A DNA stretch of 64,000 bases from Chitinophagaceae bacterium (GTDB taxonomy: Bacteria > Bacteroidota > Bacteroidia > Chitinophagales > Chitinophagaceae): NCBI GenBank assembly GCA_947381435.1, contig CANCVE010000012.1:1-64000 (forward strand), given 5' to 3'. Below the pieces are notes generated by a model. It was not told the DNA's origin, did not search any database, and saw only the letters and a list, made by a program, of their open reading frames with translations. Positions 25,335 to 34,336 of this stretch are shown here, piece after piece. A program made the position numbers and the translations under genes. Positions within the stretch are counted from its first letter, which is position 1. Each line of letters opens with the position of its first letter.

Positions 25335-27851
25335 TTAAAACAACTCCGGCATTGGGTTGTCATCTTTTGGCAACTCCTCCCACTGCATCTCTACCGTCTT
25401 GGAGTAGTTCATTAGTTTGGCACCTATTGCACGCCATCCCATCAATTCTACCATGTCTGCAATCTTAAATTTAGAACGTGTTGCATTGATACCTGTGCCT
25501 GATTTAACTGACAAAACTGGTTCAGCAATAGAAGTTACGGCTTCGAGCATATTGCCATCTCCCTCCTTTATAAAGAGGTATTTATTCTTGAGGGTAGTAG
25601 TTTCTATCTTAAAACGCTTCACATTGTATTGCTGTTTTGAATGATCTAAATAAACAGCCGTGAACACTTTATTTGCATCGAAACGCTCTATCAAAATAAT
25701 CTTATCCGAATCGAAACGCTGTGTTAGTTCAGTGTCCGTAATTTCGTAATGACCATCATTATACATCACCACTACCTTATCATCTCCTTCAAAACTACCT
25801 AGGTATGTTCCCTTTTCATCAATATTCAACCGACCGAACTGGTCATCAAACCATAGCTTTCTTCCAGCCAATGTACTCCTTCCGGCTTCCTTAAAACGAA
25901 TTGTTTTAATAGGATACTTAGTAACCGTGTTCCCTTGGCTACTACGCCCTTTAATCTCCAATTCCTCGAAATGATATTCGGATTCCTTACTTCTTGCCGT
26001 ACAGTTAGGGCTCAATATAACCTTCACTACCTCAGCTTCTCCATTAGGGTTTGCTGTAAAATAATGCACCTTACTCTTATCGTGTCCCTTGGTAAGGTCA
26101 TAGTCTTTATCACGGGTAATACCAGATACATTAAAACGTTTGGCATACGAATTACCACTTTCTCCATCCAGATAAATCATGTTGTAAGTGGTGCGTTCAT
26201 CATTCTTTTTAAAGATGGCAATATGAATAATGTCCTTACCCACAAACACCTTATCCCCTACCCGCACAATCTTCATGATGCCACGCTTGGTAAAGATGAT
26301 GATGTCGTCTATGTCACTACAATCAAATAAAAACTCTTCTTTCTTCAAGGTAGTACCAATAAAACCTTCCACCCTATTTACATAAAGCTTAGTATTGGCA
26401 ATGGCCACTTGCTGCACACTGATAGTATCGAATAACTTTATCTCCGTCTTCCGTTCCCTTCCCTTGCCATATTTTTTTAATAAGTTCTCAAAATAGGCAA
26501 TGGCAAAGTCGGTAAGATGCTCCAAATCATGGTTAACCTGAGCAATTTCTGCCTCTATGCCCCTTATCTGGTTATTAAGTTCTTCTATATCAAGTTTATA
26601 AATTCTACGTACAGGTTTCTCTGTTAGTTTCAATACATCTTCCCTTGTTACCAGACGTTTCAGCATTGGTTGAAAAGGAACAAAGCCTGCTTCAATTGCT
26701 TGTATAACGGTTTCCCACGACTCATGTTTTTGTTCTAGTTCCTTGTAAATCTTTTCTTCAAAGAATATCTTTTCTAAGGAAGTATAATGCCATTTATCAT
26801 TCAGTTCACCCAGTCTTATTTCTAGCTCACGCTTCAATAACCCTTTCGTTCTTTCTACCGAAACTGATAATAACTCCTGCACGCCTACAAAGCGTGGTTT
26901 ATTGCCTTCGATGATACAGGCATTTGGCGATACACTCACTTCGCAATCAGTAAAGGCATACAATGCATCGATGGTGATATCGGAAGAAATACCTGGCGCC
27001 AAATCAACCTGCACCTCTACATTCTTGCCCGTAAACTCGGTTAACTTCTTAATCTTAATCTTACCTTGATCATTGGCCTTAGTGATGCTTTCGCACAACT
27101 GAGCAACCGTAACCCCAAAAGGTACATCGCGGATGATGAGGCTTTTCTTATCTAGTTCTTCGATAATACAACGCACTTTTATCTTACCCCCACGTTTACC
27201 ATCCTGATAATTGGAAACATCCACCATTCCACCCGTCTGGAAGTCAGGATACAATTCAAACGGTTTTCCTTTTAGGTGCTTAATGGCAGCATGAATAATC
27301 TCGCAGAAGTTATGGGGTAATATTTTAGTAGATAAACCCACCGCAATACCCTCCACCCCTTGTGCCAACAACAGCGGAAACTTCATGGGAAGGGTAACAG
27401 GTTCGTTTTTACGACCATCATAACTCAGTTGCCATTCGGTTGTTTTTGCATTGAAGGCAACATCCAAAGCGAACTTGCTAAGGCGCGCTTCTATGTAACG
27501 GGGGGCAGCGGCAGAATCTCCTGTGCGGATGTCGCCCCAGTTACCTTGTGTATCAATCAGCAAATCTTTTTGTCCTAAGTTCACCAATGCATCACCAATA
27601 CTCGCATCACCATGTGGGTGATATTGCATTGCCTGACCAATAATGTTGGCCACTTTATTAAAACGGCCATCATCCATTTCCTTCATGGCATGAAGAATAC
27701 GACGTTGCACAGGCTTCAAGCCATCCTCCAAAGCAGGAATGGCACGCTCCAAAATAACATAAGAAGCATAATCAAGAAACCAACTTTTGTACTGCCCTTG
27801 CACGCCAGTTTCGTTTTCGAACACCCTATTTTCTACTTTTTCTTTAGCCAT
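25335..27851 (-). CDS. parC: DNA topoisomerase IV subunit A
   Basis: This 838-residue protein is a type IIA topoisomerase A subunit. The quinolone-resistance region reads YHPHGDASIGDALV (77-90) and the catalytic Tyr119 lies in AAAPRYIEARLS. The C-terminal half forms the DNA-wrapping propeller but lacks an obvious GyrA box (QRRGGKG), which with the APRYIE sequence favours ParC over GyrA. With ParE it decatenates daughter chromosomes. No parE is adjacent here. It is transcribed alone; the 230-base gap beyond its start (27852-28084) holds nothing I can name. Confidence 0.9.
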   Translation of the reverse strand: MAKEKVENRVFENETGVQGQYKSWFLDYASYVILERAIPALEDGLKPVQRRILHAMKEMDDGRFNKVANIIGQAMQYHPHGDASIGDALVNLGQKDLLIDTQGNWGDIRTGDSAAAPRYIEARLSKFALDVAFNAKTTEWQLSYDGRKNEPVTLPMKFPLLLAQGVEGIAVGLSTKILPHNFCEIIHAAIKHLKGKPFELYPDFQTGGMVDVSNYQDGKRGGKIKVRCIIEELDKKSLIIRDVPFGVTVAQLCESITKANDQGKIKIKKLTEFTGKNVEVQVDLAPGISSDITIDALYAFTDCEVSVSPNACIIEGNKPRFVGVQELLSVSVERTKGLLKRELEIRLGELNDKWHYTSLEKIFFEEKIYKELEQKHESWETVIQAIEAGFVPFQPMLKRLVTREDVLKLTEKPVRRIYKLDIEELNNQIRGIEAEIAQVNHDLEHLTDFAIAYFENLLKKYGKGRERKTEIKLFDTISVQQVAIANTKLYVNRVEGFIGTTLKKEEFLFDCSDIDDIIIFTKRGIMKIVRVGDKVFVGKDIIHIAIFKKNDERTTYNMIYLDGESGNSYAKRFNVSGITRDKDYDLTKGHDKSKVHYFTANPNGEAEVVKVILSPNCTARSKESEYHFEELEIKGRSSQGNTVTKYPIKTIRFKEAGRSTLAGRKLWFDDQFGRLNIDEKGTYLGSFEGDDKVVVMYNDGHYEITDTELTQRFDSDKIILIERFDANKVFTAVYLDHSKQQYNVKRFKIETTTLKNKYLFIKEGDGNMLEAVTSIAEPVLSVKSGTGINATRSKFKIADMVELMGWRAIGAKLMNYSKTVEMQWEELPKDDNPMPELF

Positions 27852-28084
27852 AATACCAATATAACGCTAATGCTAGCGAATTTCACGAATGTCAATCATT
27901 GTAGCTTAAAACAATATTTATTTTTATTAACATTTTGGAAGAGTAGGGGGATTGGGAGGTAGAAAGTATTAACAATGGATATTTATTGTGGTTGCACTAA
28001 GTAATTAAAGTTTGTAATATTCTTGTTTGATACAAATAAGTCATTCTAAGAAAAGAGATGAGTTTATAGGCAATCTTGAAAGGT

Positions 28085-28396
28085 CTAATCTCCTTTTGTT
28101 CTTTTAGTCCAAATCTTAGGATTTCGGCTTGTATGGAATACGGCAAATATACTCACCGTGTTATTCTCGCCAGTTGTAAAATGCACTAAGAAAGGAAATC
28201 CCTTTATCAGCATACATCGCACGTTCAAGTACCTTATTCCGAATGCTTCTGGATTTAATTTAAGAGAATTGATTTGATGGCTTACCTGTTTTCCAAAGCG
28301 TGTTCCCAAACCCGATGATTGCTTATTGTACCATTCTAAAGAAGATTCAATGTCCGACAAAGCATCTTTGTCAATTAGTATTTTCCATTTTTGCAT
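28085..28396 (-). CDS. RelE/ParE-family toxin
   Basis: The 103-residue protein reads like a ParE/RelE toxin: an N-terminal strand, helix IESSLEWYNKQSSGLG, helix RFGKQVSHQINSLKLNPEAFG, and strands ending in FPFLVHF and VSIFAVFHTSRNP. The FHTSRNP end is a frequent C-terminal pattern in this superfamily. Toxins of this fold cut mRNA on the ribosome or poison gyrase. It lies 3 bases after the antitoxin gene, which precedes it in the operon. Confidence 0.88.
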   Translation of the reverse strand: MQKWKILIDKDALSDIESSLEWYNKQSSGLGTRFGKQVSHQINSLKLNPEAFGIRYLNVRCMLIKGFPFLVHFTTGENNTVSIFAVFHTSRNPKIWTKRTKGD

Positions 28397-28399
28397 AGA

Positions 28400-28624
28400 T
28401 TAGCTCAAGGTTTTAGAAACCATTTCCCAGTTCAACATCCTTTCTGGTTCTTGCTTATTTTTTTCCATCCTTTGCATTACAATGTTTTGGTGCTCTTCAA
28501 ATACTGGCAAAGCATCATCCCACAATACTTCTGTCAACAATTGCTTTTCGGTAACTGATAATGTCTTCACAATGGCAACCAATTCCTGAAAACTAATTTG
28601 TGTGTTTGTTGAACTGCTATTCAT
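28400..28624 (-). CDS. Antitoxin of the RelE/ParE pair
   Basis: This 74-residue protein is the partner of the toxin at 28085-28396. Helical text ISFQELVAIVKTLSVTEKQ is followed by a tail ending in MLNWEMVSKTLS, the usual 'W-x-x-V' toxin-wrapping end of Bacteroidota addiction antitoxins. No separate DNA-binding domain is obvious. The gene order antitoxin-toxin with a 3-base gap supports the pair. Confidence 0.8.
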   Translation of the reverse strand: MNSSSTNTQISFQELVAIVKTLSVTEKQLLTEVLWDDALPVFEEHQNIVMQRMEKNKQEPERMLNWEMVSKTLS

Positions 28625-28719
28625 TGTATGAATTTTTATTCAGTTTAAAGTTAAATAATTTCTTTTATTCCAGCATTATTCAATTAGCAACTGATCTGAT
28701 TACTGTTTACTATTCGCTG

Positions 28720-29103
28720 TCAATTGCTTACTAATTCTTGTTTTGTTTCTACCCAGCTAATAATTTTTTCGGCTTCCTTCAATCCAATATTAGCAATATC
28801 AGCACTCAAATCGCCATCATACCCCATTCCTAGATGTAAAATTTCATAAGAATTTAAGAAACTATTAAGCATCTTTTTATCAATCTTAGTTAGTTGCTCT
28901 TGATACCATTCCACCTTCTTCCTTCCTTTTTTCTTTGCCCCAAATAATCCGTCCAATGCCACTAAAATTGCTAGATAAGCTGTATGACCAGCCATCCGCA
29001 CATATTTTTTATCATGATAGCGACTATCCTCCTTCTGTGCCTTATCTCGCAAAATCTCTTTTGCATTATCCAAGTACCTGTGCGCCTCTTGTATGTGCTT
29101 CAT
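28720..29103 (-). CDS. DUF5618 family protein, copy 1
   Basis: This 127-residue all-helical protein begins MKHIQEAHRYLDNAKEIL and contains KYVRMAGHTAYLA and LHLGMGYDG. I recognise the pattern as DUF5618, small Bacteroidota proteins with a HEPN-like look and no known function. A second copy lies 480 bases upstream and shares about three quarters of its residues, with the first 26 and roughly the last 15 residues identical. The stop codon lies within a 7-bp-period repeat (about 28686-28735). Confidence 0.8.
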   Translation of the reverse strand: MKHIQEAHRYLDNAKEILRDKAQKEDSRYHDKKYVRMAGHTAYLAILVALDGLFGAKKKGRKKVEWYQEQLTKIDKKMLNSFLNSYEILHLGMGYDGDLSADIANIGLKEAEKIISWVETKQELVSN

Positions 29104-29199
29104 TTTTGTAAAGTTATTGATTTAAAATTTGTCCCTACTTATTACAACTAAAAAGCGGGTATCTATTTTATGAGACCTCACACTGTTTACTACTCACTG

Positions 29200-29583
29200 T
29201 TAATTGCTTACCAACTCTTGTTTTGTTTCTACCCAGCTGATAATTTTTTCGGCTTCTTTAAATCCAATGTTTGCTACCTCTGAACTTTTAGTGCCATCAT
29301 AGCCCATTGATAAATGTAGCGTGTCATAGGCTACATTAAAACTATTCAATATCTTTTTGTCTACTTTACCTAACTCTTCCTGATACCACAATACACTCTT
29401 TCTTCCTTTTTTCTTAATGCCAAAAAAGCCGTCAAGTGCTTCTAATACACCTGAATAAGCAGTATGTCCAGCCATTTTTACATACTTTTTATCTCTGAAA
29501 TATCCATCCTCCTTCTGTGCCTTATCTCGCAAAATCTCTTTTGCATTGTCTAAGTACCGGTGCGCCTCTTGTATGTGCTTCAT
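29200..29583 (-). CDS. DUF5618 family protein, copy 2
   Basis: This is a tandem paralogue of the gene at 28720-29103, also 127 residues. The middle part differs (for example GYFRDKKYVKMAGHTAYSG and TLHLSMGYDG) while the ends are the same as in copy 1. The repeated unit is exactly 480 bp measured start to start and includes flanking sequence such as TTGTAAAGTTATTGATT upstream. Both copies sit beside the toxin-antitoxin pair. The function is unknown; HEPN-like nucleic-acid or partner binding is possible but unproven. Confidence 0.8.
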   Translation of the reverse strand: MKHIQEAHRYLDNAKEILRDKAQKEDGYFRDKKYVKMAGHTAYSGVLEALDGFFGIKKKGRKSVLWYQEELGKVDKKILNSFNVAYDTLHLSMGYDGTKSSEVANIGFKEAEKIISWVETKQELVSN

Positions 29584-29611
29584 TTTGTAAAGTTATTGAT
29601 TAAAATATTGG

Positions 29612-29740
29612 TTACCACTAAGTTCACAAGGAAAAAACAAAGGACACAAAAAATTAGTATTTGCTTTTATCATTTCTTAACAAGTATTACATAAACCTTG
29701 TGTTCATTGTGATTTCCTTAGTGTGCTTTGTGGTTAAAAT
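29612..29740. repeat. Fold-back element of CACAAAG/CACTAAG words
   Basis: The left arm (ACCACTAAG, TTCACAAGG, AAAGGACACAA) is roughly complementary to the right arm (TTGTGTTCATTGTG, CCTTAGTG, CTTTGTGGT). Arms of about 40 bases enclose an AT-rich core. It fills the gap between copy 2 of DUF5618 and the next gene's terminator. It resembles the CACATAG fold-backs elsewhere in the window in design but not in sequence. Confidence 0.65.
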
Positions 29741-29771
29741 AGACCAAAGTAGTGACAAGTTTATTACAACT

Positions 29772-29802
29772 AAAAAGCGGCTACCCTTTTCAGAGTACCC
29801 GC
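29772..29802 (-). terminator. Terminator of the gene at 29857-30525
   Basis: On the minus strand GCGGGTAC and GTAGCCGC form an 8-bp stem with one mismatch and a 10-base loop, followed by TTTTTAG. A copy of its T-tract side, reading AACTAAAAAGCGG on the plus strand, also occurs near 29140 upstream of DUF5618 copy 1. Confidence 0.65.
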
Positions 29803-29856
29803 CATTAATAACTAATCTCTAATAACTAACCACTGATAACTAAACACTAACAACTA
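29803..29856. repeat. 7-bp-period repeat abutting a stop codon
   Basis: Seven-base steps TAATAAC, TAATCTC, TAATAAC, TAACCAC, TGATAAC, TAAACAC, TAACAAC run from the terminator up to the stop codon of the next gene at 29857. Confidence 0.75.
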
Positions 29857-30525
29857 TTATGGTACACTCACTTCTACTGTTTGCGAAAAAGCACCAATGC
29901 CTGCCGTATTAAAACCTGCGGCAGAAGCGTCCATTTTGGTGAGTGAAGTAAGGCCATAAAAGTTTGCTGCTGCTCTTGTATTCAATATGATAGAAAAAAC
30001 TATTACTCCTGCCATTGAAACAGTAATTTGATTGCCAGTTACTGTTACTGTAGCATTTTTATTTGCCACTGTGAATAGATACGCATTTAAACCTGCATAA
30101 CTTTTTACAGTAGAACTAACAATACTTGTTCCCAACTGAGAGTTACCGTGCGATTTTAAATCGCTCATAGCCGCCACCGACTTACTCTTTGTAGAGTCGG
30201 ACGAGGTGGACTTATAACCACTCTTATTAATAACAGCCAAGTCTCCATTGGCGTGGGTATCTACATAATTAGCATTTGCAGTAAGCTTAGTTTTCCAATC
30301 GTATTCTGCATTGAAGAAGTTCCCTTTGCCCGAATCGCCACTTTTTACATAGAAAATATAAGTAGATTGCAACAAATCATTTGCTTCACCAATAACAACG
30401 CCCGAGTGTGGCAACAGAGGAAAAGCGTCAGCATTATCTGTCAAATCCTTAGCAACACTAGCTCCAAAAAGCACTTTCGCATCGGTTGGTTCACCCATAA
30501 ATTCGTGGGAAACATGTAATTTCAA
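29857..30525 (-). CDS. Conserved hypothetical protein, unknown function
   Basis: This 222-residue protein has no signal peptide and starts MKLHVSHEFMGEPTDAKVLF. The middle has ANANYVDTHANGDLAVINKSGY, which I have seen in a poorly described family of Bacteroidota proteins of about 200 residues; the C-terminal half is rich in Ser, Thr, Val and Ala and may be a beta sandwich. It ends in VEVSVP. The gene stands alone with its own terminator, and repeat array 4 lies 180 bases upstream of its start. No function can be proposed. Confidence 0.7.
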   Translation of the reverse strand: MKLHVSHEFMGEPTDAKVLFGASVAKDLTDNADAFPLLPHSGVVIGEANDLLQSTYIFYVKSGDSGKGNFFNAEYDWKTKLTANANYVDTHANGDLAVINKSGYKSTSSDSTKSKSVAAMSDLKSHGNSQLGTSIVSSTVKSYAGLNAYLFTVANKNATVTVTGNQITVSMAGVIVFSIILNTRAAANFYGLTSLTKMDASAAGFNTAGIGAFSQTVEVSVP

Positions 30526-30704
30526 TTACATAATCGTTATTTTATTTTTTAATAATCAGGTGAAGTACGACTATCTGTGGAATAAATCATTTTTATTTAA
30601 GCCCTAGTAGAATTTATAAAAATAGTTATGGTTGAAAGAGTTAAAAATGACGAATTAGGAAACACTCAATACGGATTGTGGCGGAAATTGAACGGTTTGG
30701 AAAG

Positions 30705-30951
30705 CAAAGAATACGGTCTTTTGCACAAAGAGTACGGTTTGGAACGCAAACACTACGGTTTGAGGTTCAAACAGTAGTGTTTGCGCTTCAAAGACACGTC
30801 TTTCAACCCAAAACAGGTGTCTTTGCCTCGCAAACAGGTGCCTTTGCCCCGCAAACAGGTGTCTTTGCCTCACAAACAGGTGTCTTTGGACATCAAACCG
30901 TAGTGTTTGCGTTCCAAACCGTACTCTTTGCGCAAAAGAGCGTATTCTTTG
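30705..30951. repeat. 21-bp repeat array 4, a long fold-back
   Basis: Roughly 12 units of 21 bp follow the pattern CTTTG-N4/5-CAAA, each near-palindromic. The whole array folds back: 30705-30763 and 30893-30951 are inverted copies matching at 57 of 59 positions, enclosing 129 bases of further units. The right flank (about 30952-31000) is clearly similar to the right flank of array 7. It lies in a divergent gap (30526-31149). Open frames run through it on both strands, which I take as a by-product of the 21-bp period. Confidence 0.9.
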
Positions 30952-31149
30952 AGGGAGAAAGGGAAGGGACTTGGTCTGAATCAGGATTTTTAGGATGAAA
31001 GAATGGGGAGGATTCTCACCGATGTTGGGTGTTCTTCGCCAAAATCTATAAACCCAGAAACTATATATTTGTAATTGAACTCGTTAATGGAAATTTACTG
31101 TTAAACATTTGCCTCTTCCTAGCGAAAATAAAATATTTAGATAATAATT

Positions 31150-31614
31150 ATGAAAGTATATATTACAAAAGAATTGACAAACGAAGCTCAAGCAAAATTT
31201 AGTGTTCTTGATTTATTAACTAATGAGTTTAAAATCTTTGAAAGCAAATTTTATGGTGAGGATTTGCAACATCTATACATAGGAATCTTTTGCATGAATG
31301 CCAAGTTTTCTCAATTCTTTAAACCATATAAAAGTAAATATAGAAAAGAAGAAAAAGTATATATCCATAAAGGAGTTCAGCTAACAAACCTAGCAGGTAC
31401 ATTTCTTTATGAACTAAGATTGGACTATGAAAAATATGCATCGAAGCCTGACATACGGGAAATATTGGCAAATGATGTTTTAACGTCACTACAAGAGATA
31501 AAAAACTTTAAAAAGATTAAACATTTTGATTTTGATTCTTTTGAGAAAGACTTTAAATCAGTTTTTGAGAGATTAAATTGGTGTAAACCGATAGTTGTCA
31601 CATCTAGCCAATGA
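31150..31614 (+). CDS. Hypothetical protein, unknown
   Basis: The 154-residue protein starts MKVYITKELTNEAQAKFSVL and contains YRKEEKVYIHKGVQL and LAGTFLYELRLDYEKYA. It is mixed alpha/beta with no signal peptide. The opening 'MKVYI' strand and the KVYIHK strand faintly recall Imm44-like immunity proteins, but the resemblance is too weak for a call. It is preceded by repeat array 4 and converges on the acidic protein gene. Confidence 0.55.
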   Translation: MKVYITKELTNEAQAKFSVLDLLTNEFKIFESKFYGEDLQHLYIGIFCMNAKFSQFFKPYKSKYRKEEKVYIHKGVQLTNLAGTFLYELRLDYEKYASKPDIREILANDVLTSLQEIKNFKKIKHFDFDSFEKDFKSVFERLNWCKPIVVTSSQ

Positions 31615-31698
31615 ATACAAAACCAATAAAGTACTGCTAGAAAATAAGAGTACTCGAGTATAACTTCTGTCATGTTCGTTATTGTTACTAAAACAACA

Positions 31699-31732
31699 AC
31701 GGTCAACAACCTTTTTAAAGATTATTGACCGT
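31699..31732. terminator. Hairpin between converging genes
   Basis: ACGGTCAA (31699-31706) and TTGACCGT (31725-31732) form a perfect 8-bp stem with an 18-base loop. No T tract follows on the plus strand, so it may only contribute to termination. Confidence 0.4.
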
Positions 31733-31806
31733 AAGTATAAATAGCTAGTTTGGGCTTGCCATCCAAAGCATTATTTACTTTTCAAAGACTAGCGTATTGA
31801 TGCTTT

Positions 31807-33168
31807 TTAAGTTTCTTTATCCCTTAGGTTTAAGTATTCATTAATCTTGTCACTCATTAAGCGTTGAACCTGATCGAGCAATACAGACGTTAAATCCGTT
31901 TCAGCCAAGAGTTCGTAATAGTAAATAGCCTTCTTTAAATTATTGTTTTGTAGCTCATAAAACGTTTTTAGTAACCAAAATGAATACAACTCATACAAGC
32001 TAAATGATTCTACATTTGGAAACACACTATAAATGTCGTCGCCCTTTACTACATAGTCTATTAAGCTATCATTCTCTTCCAAAATGAGTGTACTGAAGGC
32101 ATAATTTATCTTCGCTATGGGATATTGCAATGACAACCTTTTTAATACTCCCCTAACCTCGGGAACTATTTCTAGGTTTAAATAAATAGAGTCTTCCAAT
32201 ACTTTGACAACAACAACTGGATTATTAGCGTATTTGTGAAGCATTTTTATATTGTGCGTGCTTCTTTCTTCATCCGTTATTGGGTTGCTTTTAGTAACCT
32301 GCTTTAAAAAAGCAATGTCATCATCCTCAAATTCCATTACTTGTTCATCTTGTTCTTGGGTAAAGCCTTCCGGGAAAAAAGGAGCTGATTCAATGTCGAA
32401 ATATTCCTCCCTTTCATCTACAGGAATATCATCGAATAAATCGGGTTGTGTATTTGATAATAACCTCAACGATAACTCTATCATAATAGTTGAAATCTCG
32501 AAGAAGGTTCGATTCTCTCTTTTTTCTTCGTTAATCAAATCTTCTATATCAATAGACGTAACATTGCAAGGGGTAATTGACCCTAATTCATAGTCGTCTA
32601 TTTTGTTAGAGACATCATCGTCATCATCTTCATCATCGTAGTTATCTCCAACATAATAGTTAAAGTTATCCTTGCCTAGTTTTGATGTTAGTTTTTCGTA
32701 AACATGCCTATACTTAAACTCTTGTCCGGGTTGTAGAATCAAACTAGGGAGGCCATTTCTATCGCCTACTTCTACCTCAATTAATGGTATATTGTCATCA
32801 TCTTCCTCCAATATATTTTTTACTGTTTTAAAATCAGGGTGAGGTTGAATGTCATACTCCATTGCAAAATCATGACCTGCATATACTATGTTATGGGCTA
32901 GGTTGTAATCAACCTCTTGAAGCGAGTTTTCGAAATATTCTAATACTTTATCCTCAGGCTCATTAAATAAAAAGTGTGCATCTTTTACACCCAAACAAAG
33001 CAGGTCTATAAGGTAAATACCAACAGTTACATTGCCATTTACGTGCTTTCGCATCACAATTACGTTAGCCATTTTGCTACTTTGCCAATCTCTATTTATA
33101 AAACATTTGTGAATAGGCAAATTTCTAGCTTTTGTTTCTATGTACTTTTTGGGAGATAATTCTTTCAT
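31807..33168 (-). CDS. Acidic conserved hypothetical protein of Bacteroidota
   Basis: The 453-residue protein begins MKELSPKKYIETKARNLPIH, followed by HKCFINRDWQSSKMA and VIVMRKHVNGNVTVGIYLIDLLCLGVKDA. I recognise this N-terminal block from uncharacterised Bacteroidota proteins. The middle holds a very acidic linker (YDDEDDDDDVSNKIDD) and the rest is helical and acidic, TPR-like in places. No signal peptide or membrane segment is seen. The function is unknown. It stands alone beside a fold-back element. Confidence 0.75.
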   Translation of the reverse strand: MKELSPKKYIETKARNLPIHKCFINRDWQSSKMANVIVMRKHVNGNVTVGIYLIDLLCLGVKDAHFLFNEPEDKVLEYFENSLQEVDYNLAHNIVYAGHDFAMEYDIQPHPDFKTVKNILEEDDDNIPLIEVEVGDRNGLPSLILQPGQEFKYRHVYEKLTSKLGKDNFNYYVGDNYDDEDDDDDVSNKIDDYELGSITPCNVTSIDIEDLINEEKRENRTFFEISTIMIELSLRLLSNTQPDLFDDIPVDEREEYFDIESAPFFPEGFTQEQDEQVMEFEDDDIAFLKQVTKSNPITDEERSTHNIKMLHKYANNPVVVVKVLEDSIYLNLEIVPEVRGVLKRLSLQYPIAKINYAFSTLILEENDSLIDYVVKGDDIYSVFPNVESFSLYELYSFWLLKTFYELQNNNLKKAIYYYELLAETDLTSVLLDQVQRLMSDKINEYLNLRDKET

Positions 33169-33340
33169 AATGGCATGAAGGTAAAAGGACTATTTTAGGC
33201 GCATGGGTAAAATTTATTAACATTCATTAATAACAAGTAATTTATTTAAGAAGAAGCTGATCATTTCTATTCTCCGTCAGTAGAGAAGTGTTTGATAAAT
33301 TAACTGATGTTATGCAGTTTTATCCCGAAAGATTAATATT

Positions 33341-33687
33341 TATATAATTTTATGGAGAAGTAAAGAGATTCAACACATAGATTACATAGGAACATAAGAA
33401 ACATAGTTTGGTATGTTAAAGAAAAAAGAAAAGAAAACATAGAAAAAAAGTTTCACTTTTTTCATACTCCAGTCTATTTAACCTAAAAGTGCAACGTTTC
33501 TTTCCTTCTTTTTATTTTTCTATGTGCTTACTATATAACTTTTTCAAAAAAAATGTTGGTTAATGCTACGAAGTAGCATTTCCTATGTGTGCTTTATCTC
33601 AAACCATTTATAAGTAAACCCTATGTGATCTATGTTCCTATGAACCCTATGTGTTTAAGTTCTTTACTTCTCCATAAGTTATATAAC
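33341..33687. repeat. CACATAG fold-back element 1
   Basis: The arms 33341-33406 and about 33617-33687 are inverted copies: both outer ends read TATGGAGAAGTAAAGA and continue with CACATAG, CATAGGAACATA words. The interior (about 33450-33505) has AAGTTTCAC and GTGCAACGTTTC, which recur inverted in the element at 48600-48758. A 16-base word just outside the left arm (33301-33316, TAACTGATGTTATGCA) recurs inverted at 48784-48799. The element fills the gap 33169-33790. Confidence 0.8.
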
Positions 33688-33790
33688 TTGGAAACATTAG
33701 ACCCCTTAATTTTTGACTATGTGTTAGATAAAAAACCTTTGATAGTGCGTTAATAAATATGCGTAAGGTCAGTAAATTAAGTATGCATTC

Positions 33791-34183
33791 CTAGTTTGCA
33801 CTTGTCCGCGATAGTATTATTTCTTCGTATTCTGGTTTTAATTCTAGGTAGACTTTCATGGCTGCGGGATCGCCTTCTTCGGCTTTCTTTTTTATTTCAT
33901 GATAAATATAATTGGAACTGCGGGCAAGGCTTTCTTCTAGTACCTGCAAGTTCTCATTAAATACTTTGGCTAGTTCTTCTATCTTGTCAATCACTGCTTT
34001 TAGCCTAGCCACTTCCTCTGGTGTCGGGTTCTCTAGTTCTTTTAGCCTATTTCCTTCTTCCAATAAGGCATAAAGAACAGCCCCTTGTTGCTCCTGATTC
34101 TCTACAGCAAACTTGCGTACCCGTTCCAAATTCTCTTGAAACTTCTTTTCCGACTCCTCCGTTTCTTTATCGCTATAAAACAT
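33791..34183 (-). CDS. Coiled-coil hypothetical protein
   Basis: The 130-residue protein is almost wholly helical and charged: KKFQENLERVRKFAVENQEQ and EEVARLKAVIDKIEELAKVF suggest coiled coil over about residues 8-95, followed by HEIKKKAEEGDPAAMKVYLE. No signal peptide or membrane segment is present. I do not recognise it. It is divergent from the histidine kinase gene, about 150 bases away. Confidence 0.6.
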   Translation of the reverse strand: MFYSDKETEESEKKFQENLERVRKFAVENQEQQGAVLYALLEEGNRLKELENPTPEEVARLKAVIDKIEELAKVFNENLQVLEESLARSSNYIYHEIKKKAEEGDPAAMKVYLELKPEYEEIILSRTSAN

Positions 34184-34336
34184 GACTATTATTTTTGTTT
34201 AATGAAGATAAGGGCAAACTATTCAATCCAAAAATCTAATTCTTTCTATTCCTTTTAATACTTATCCACCGTTAAATTGTAGGTAAAGGTTTTTTTGTCA
34301 ATTTAATACTACTATGGACTATTTATATTTGCCCTG

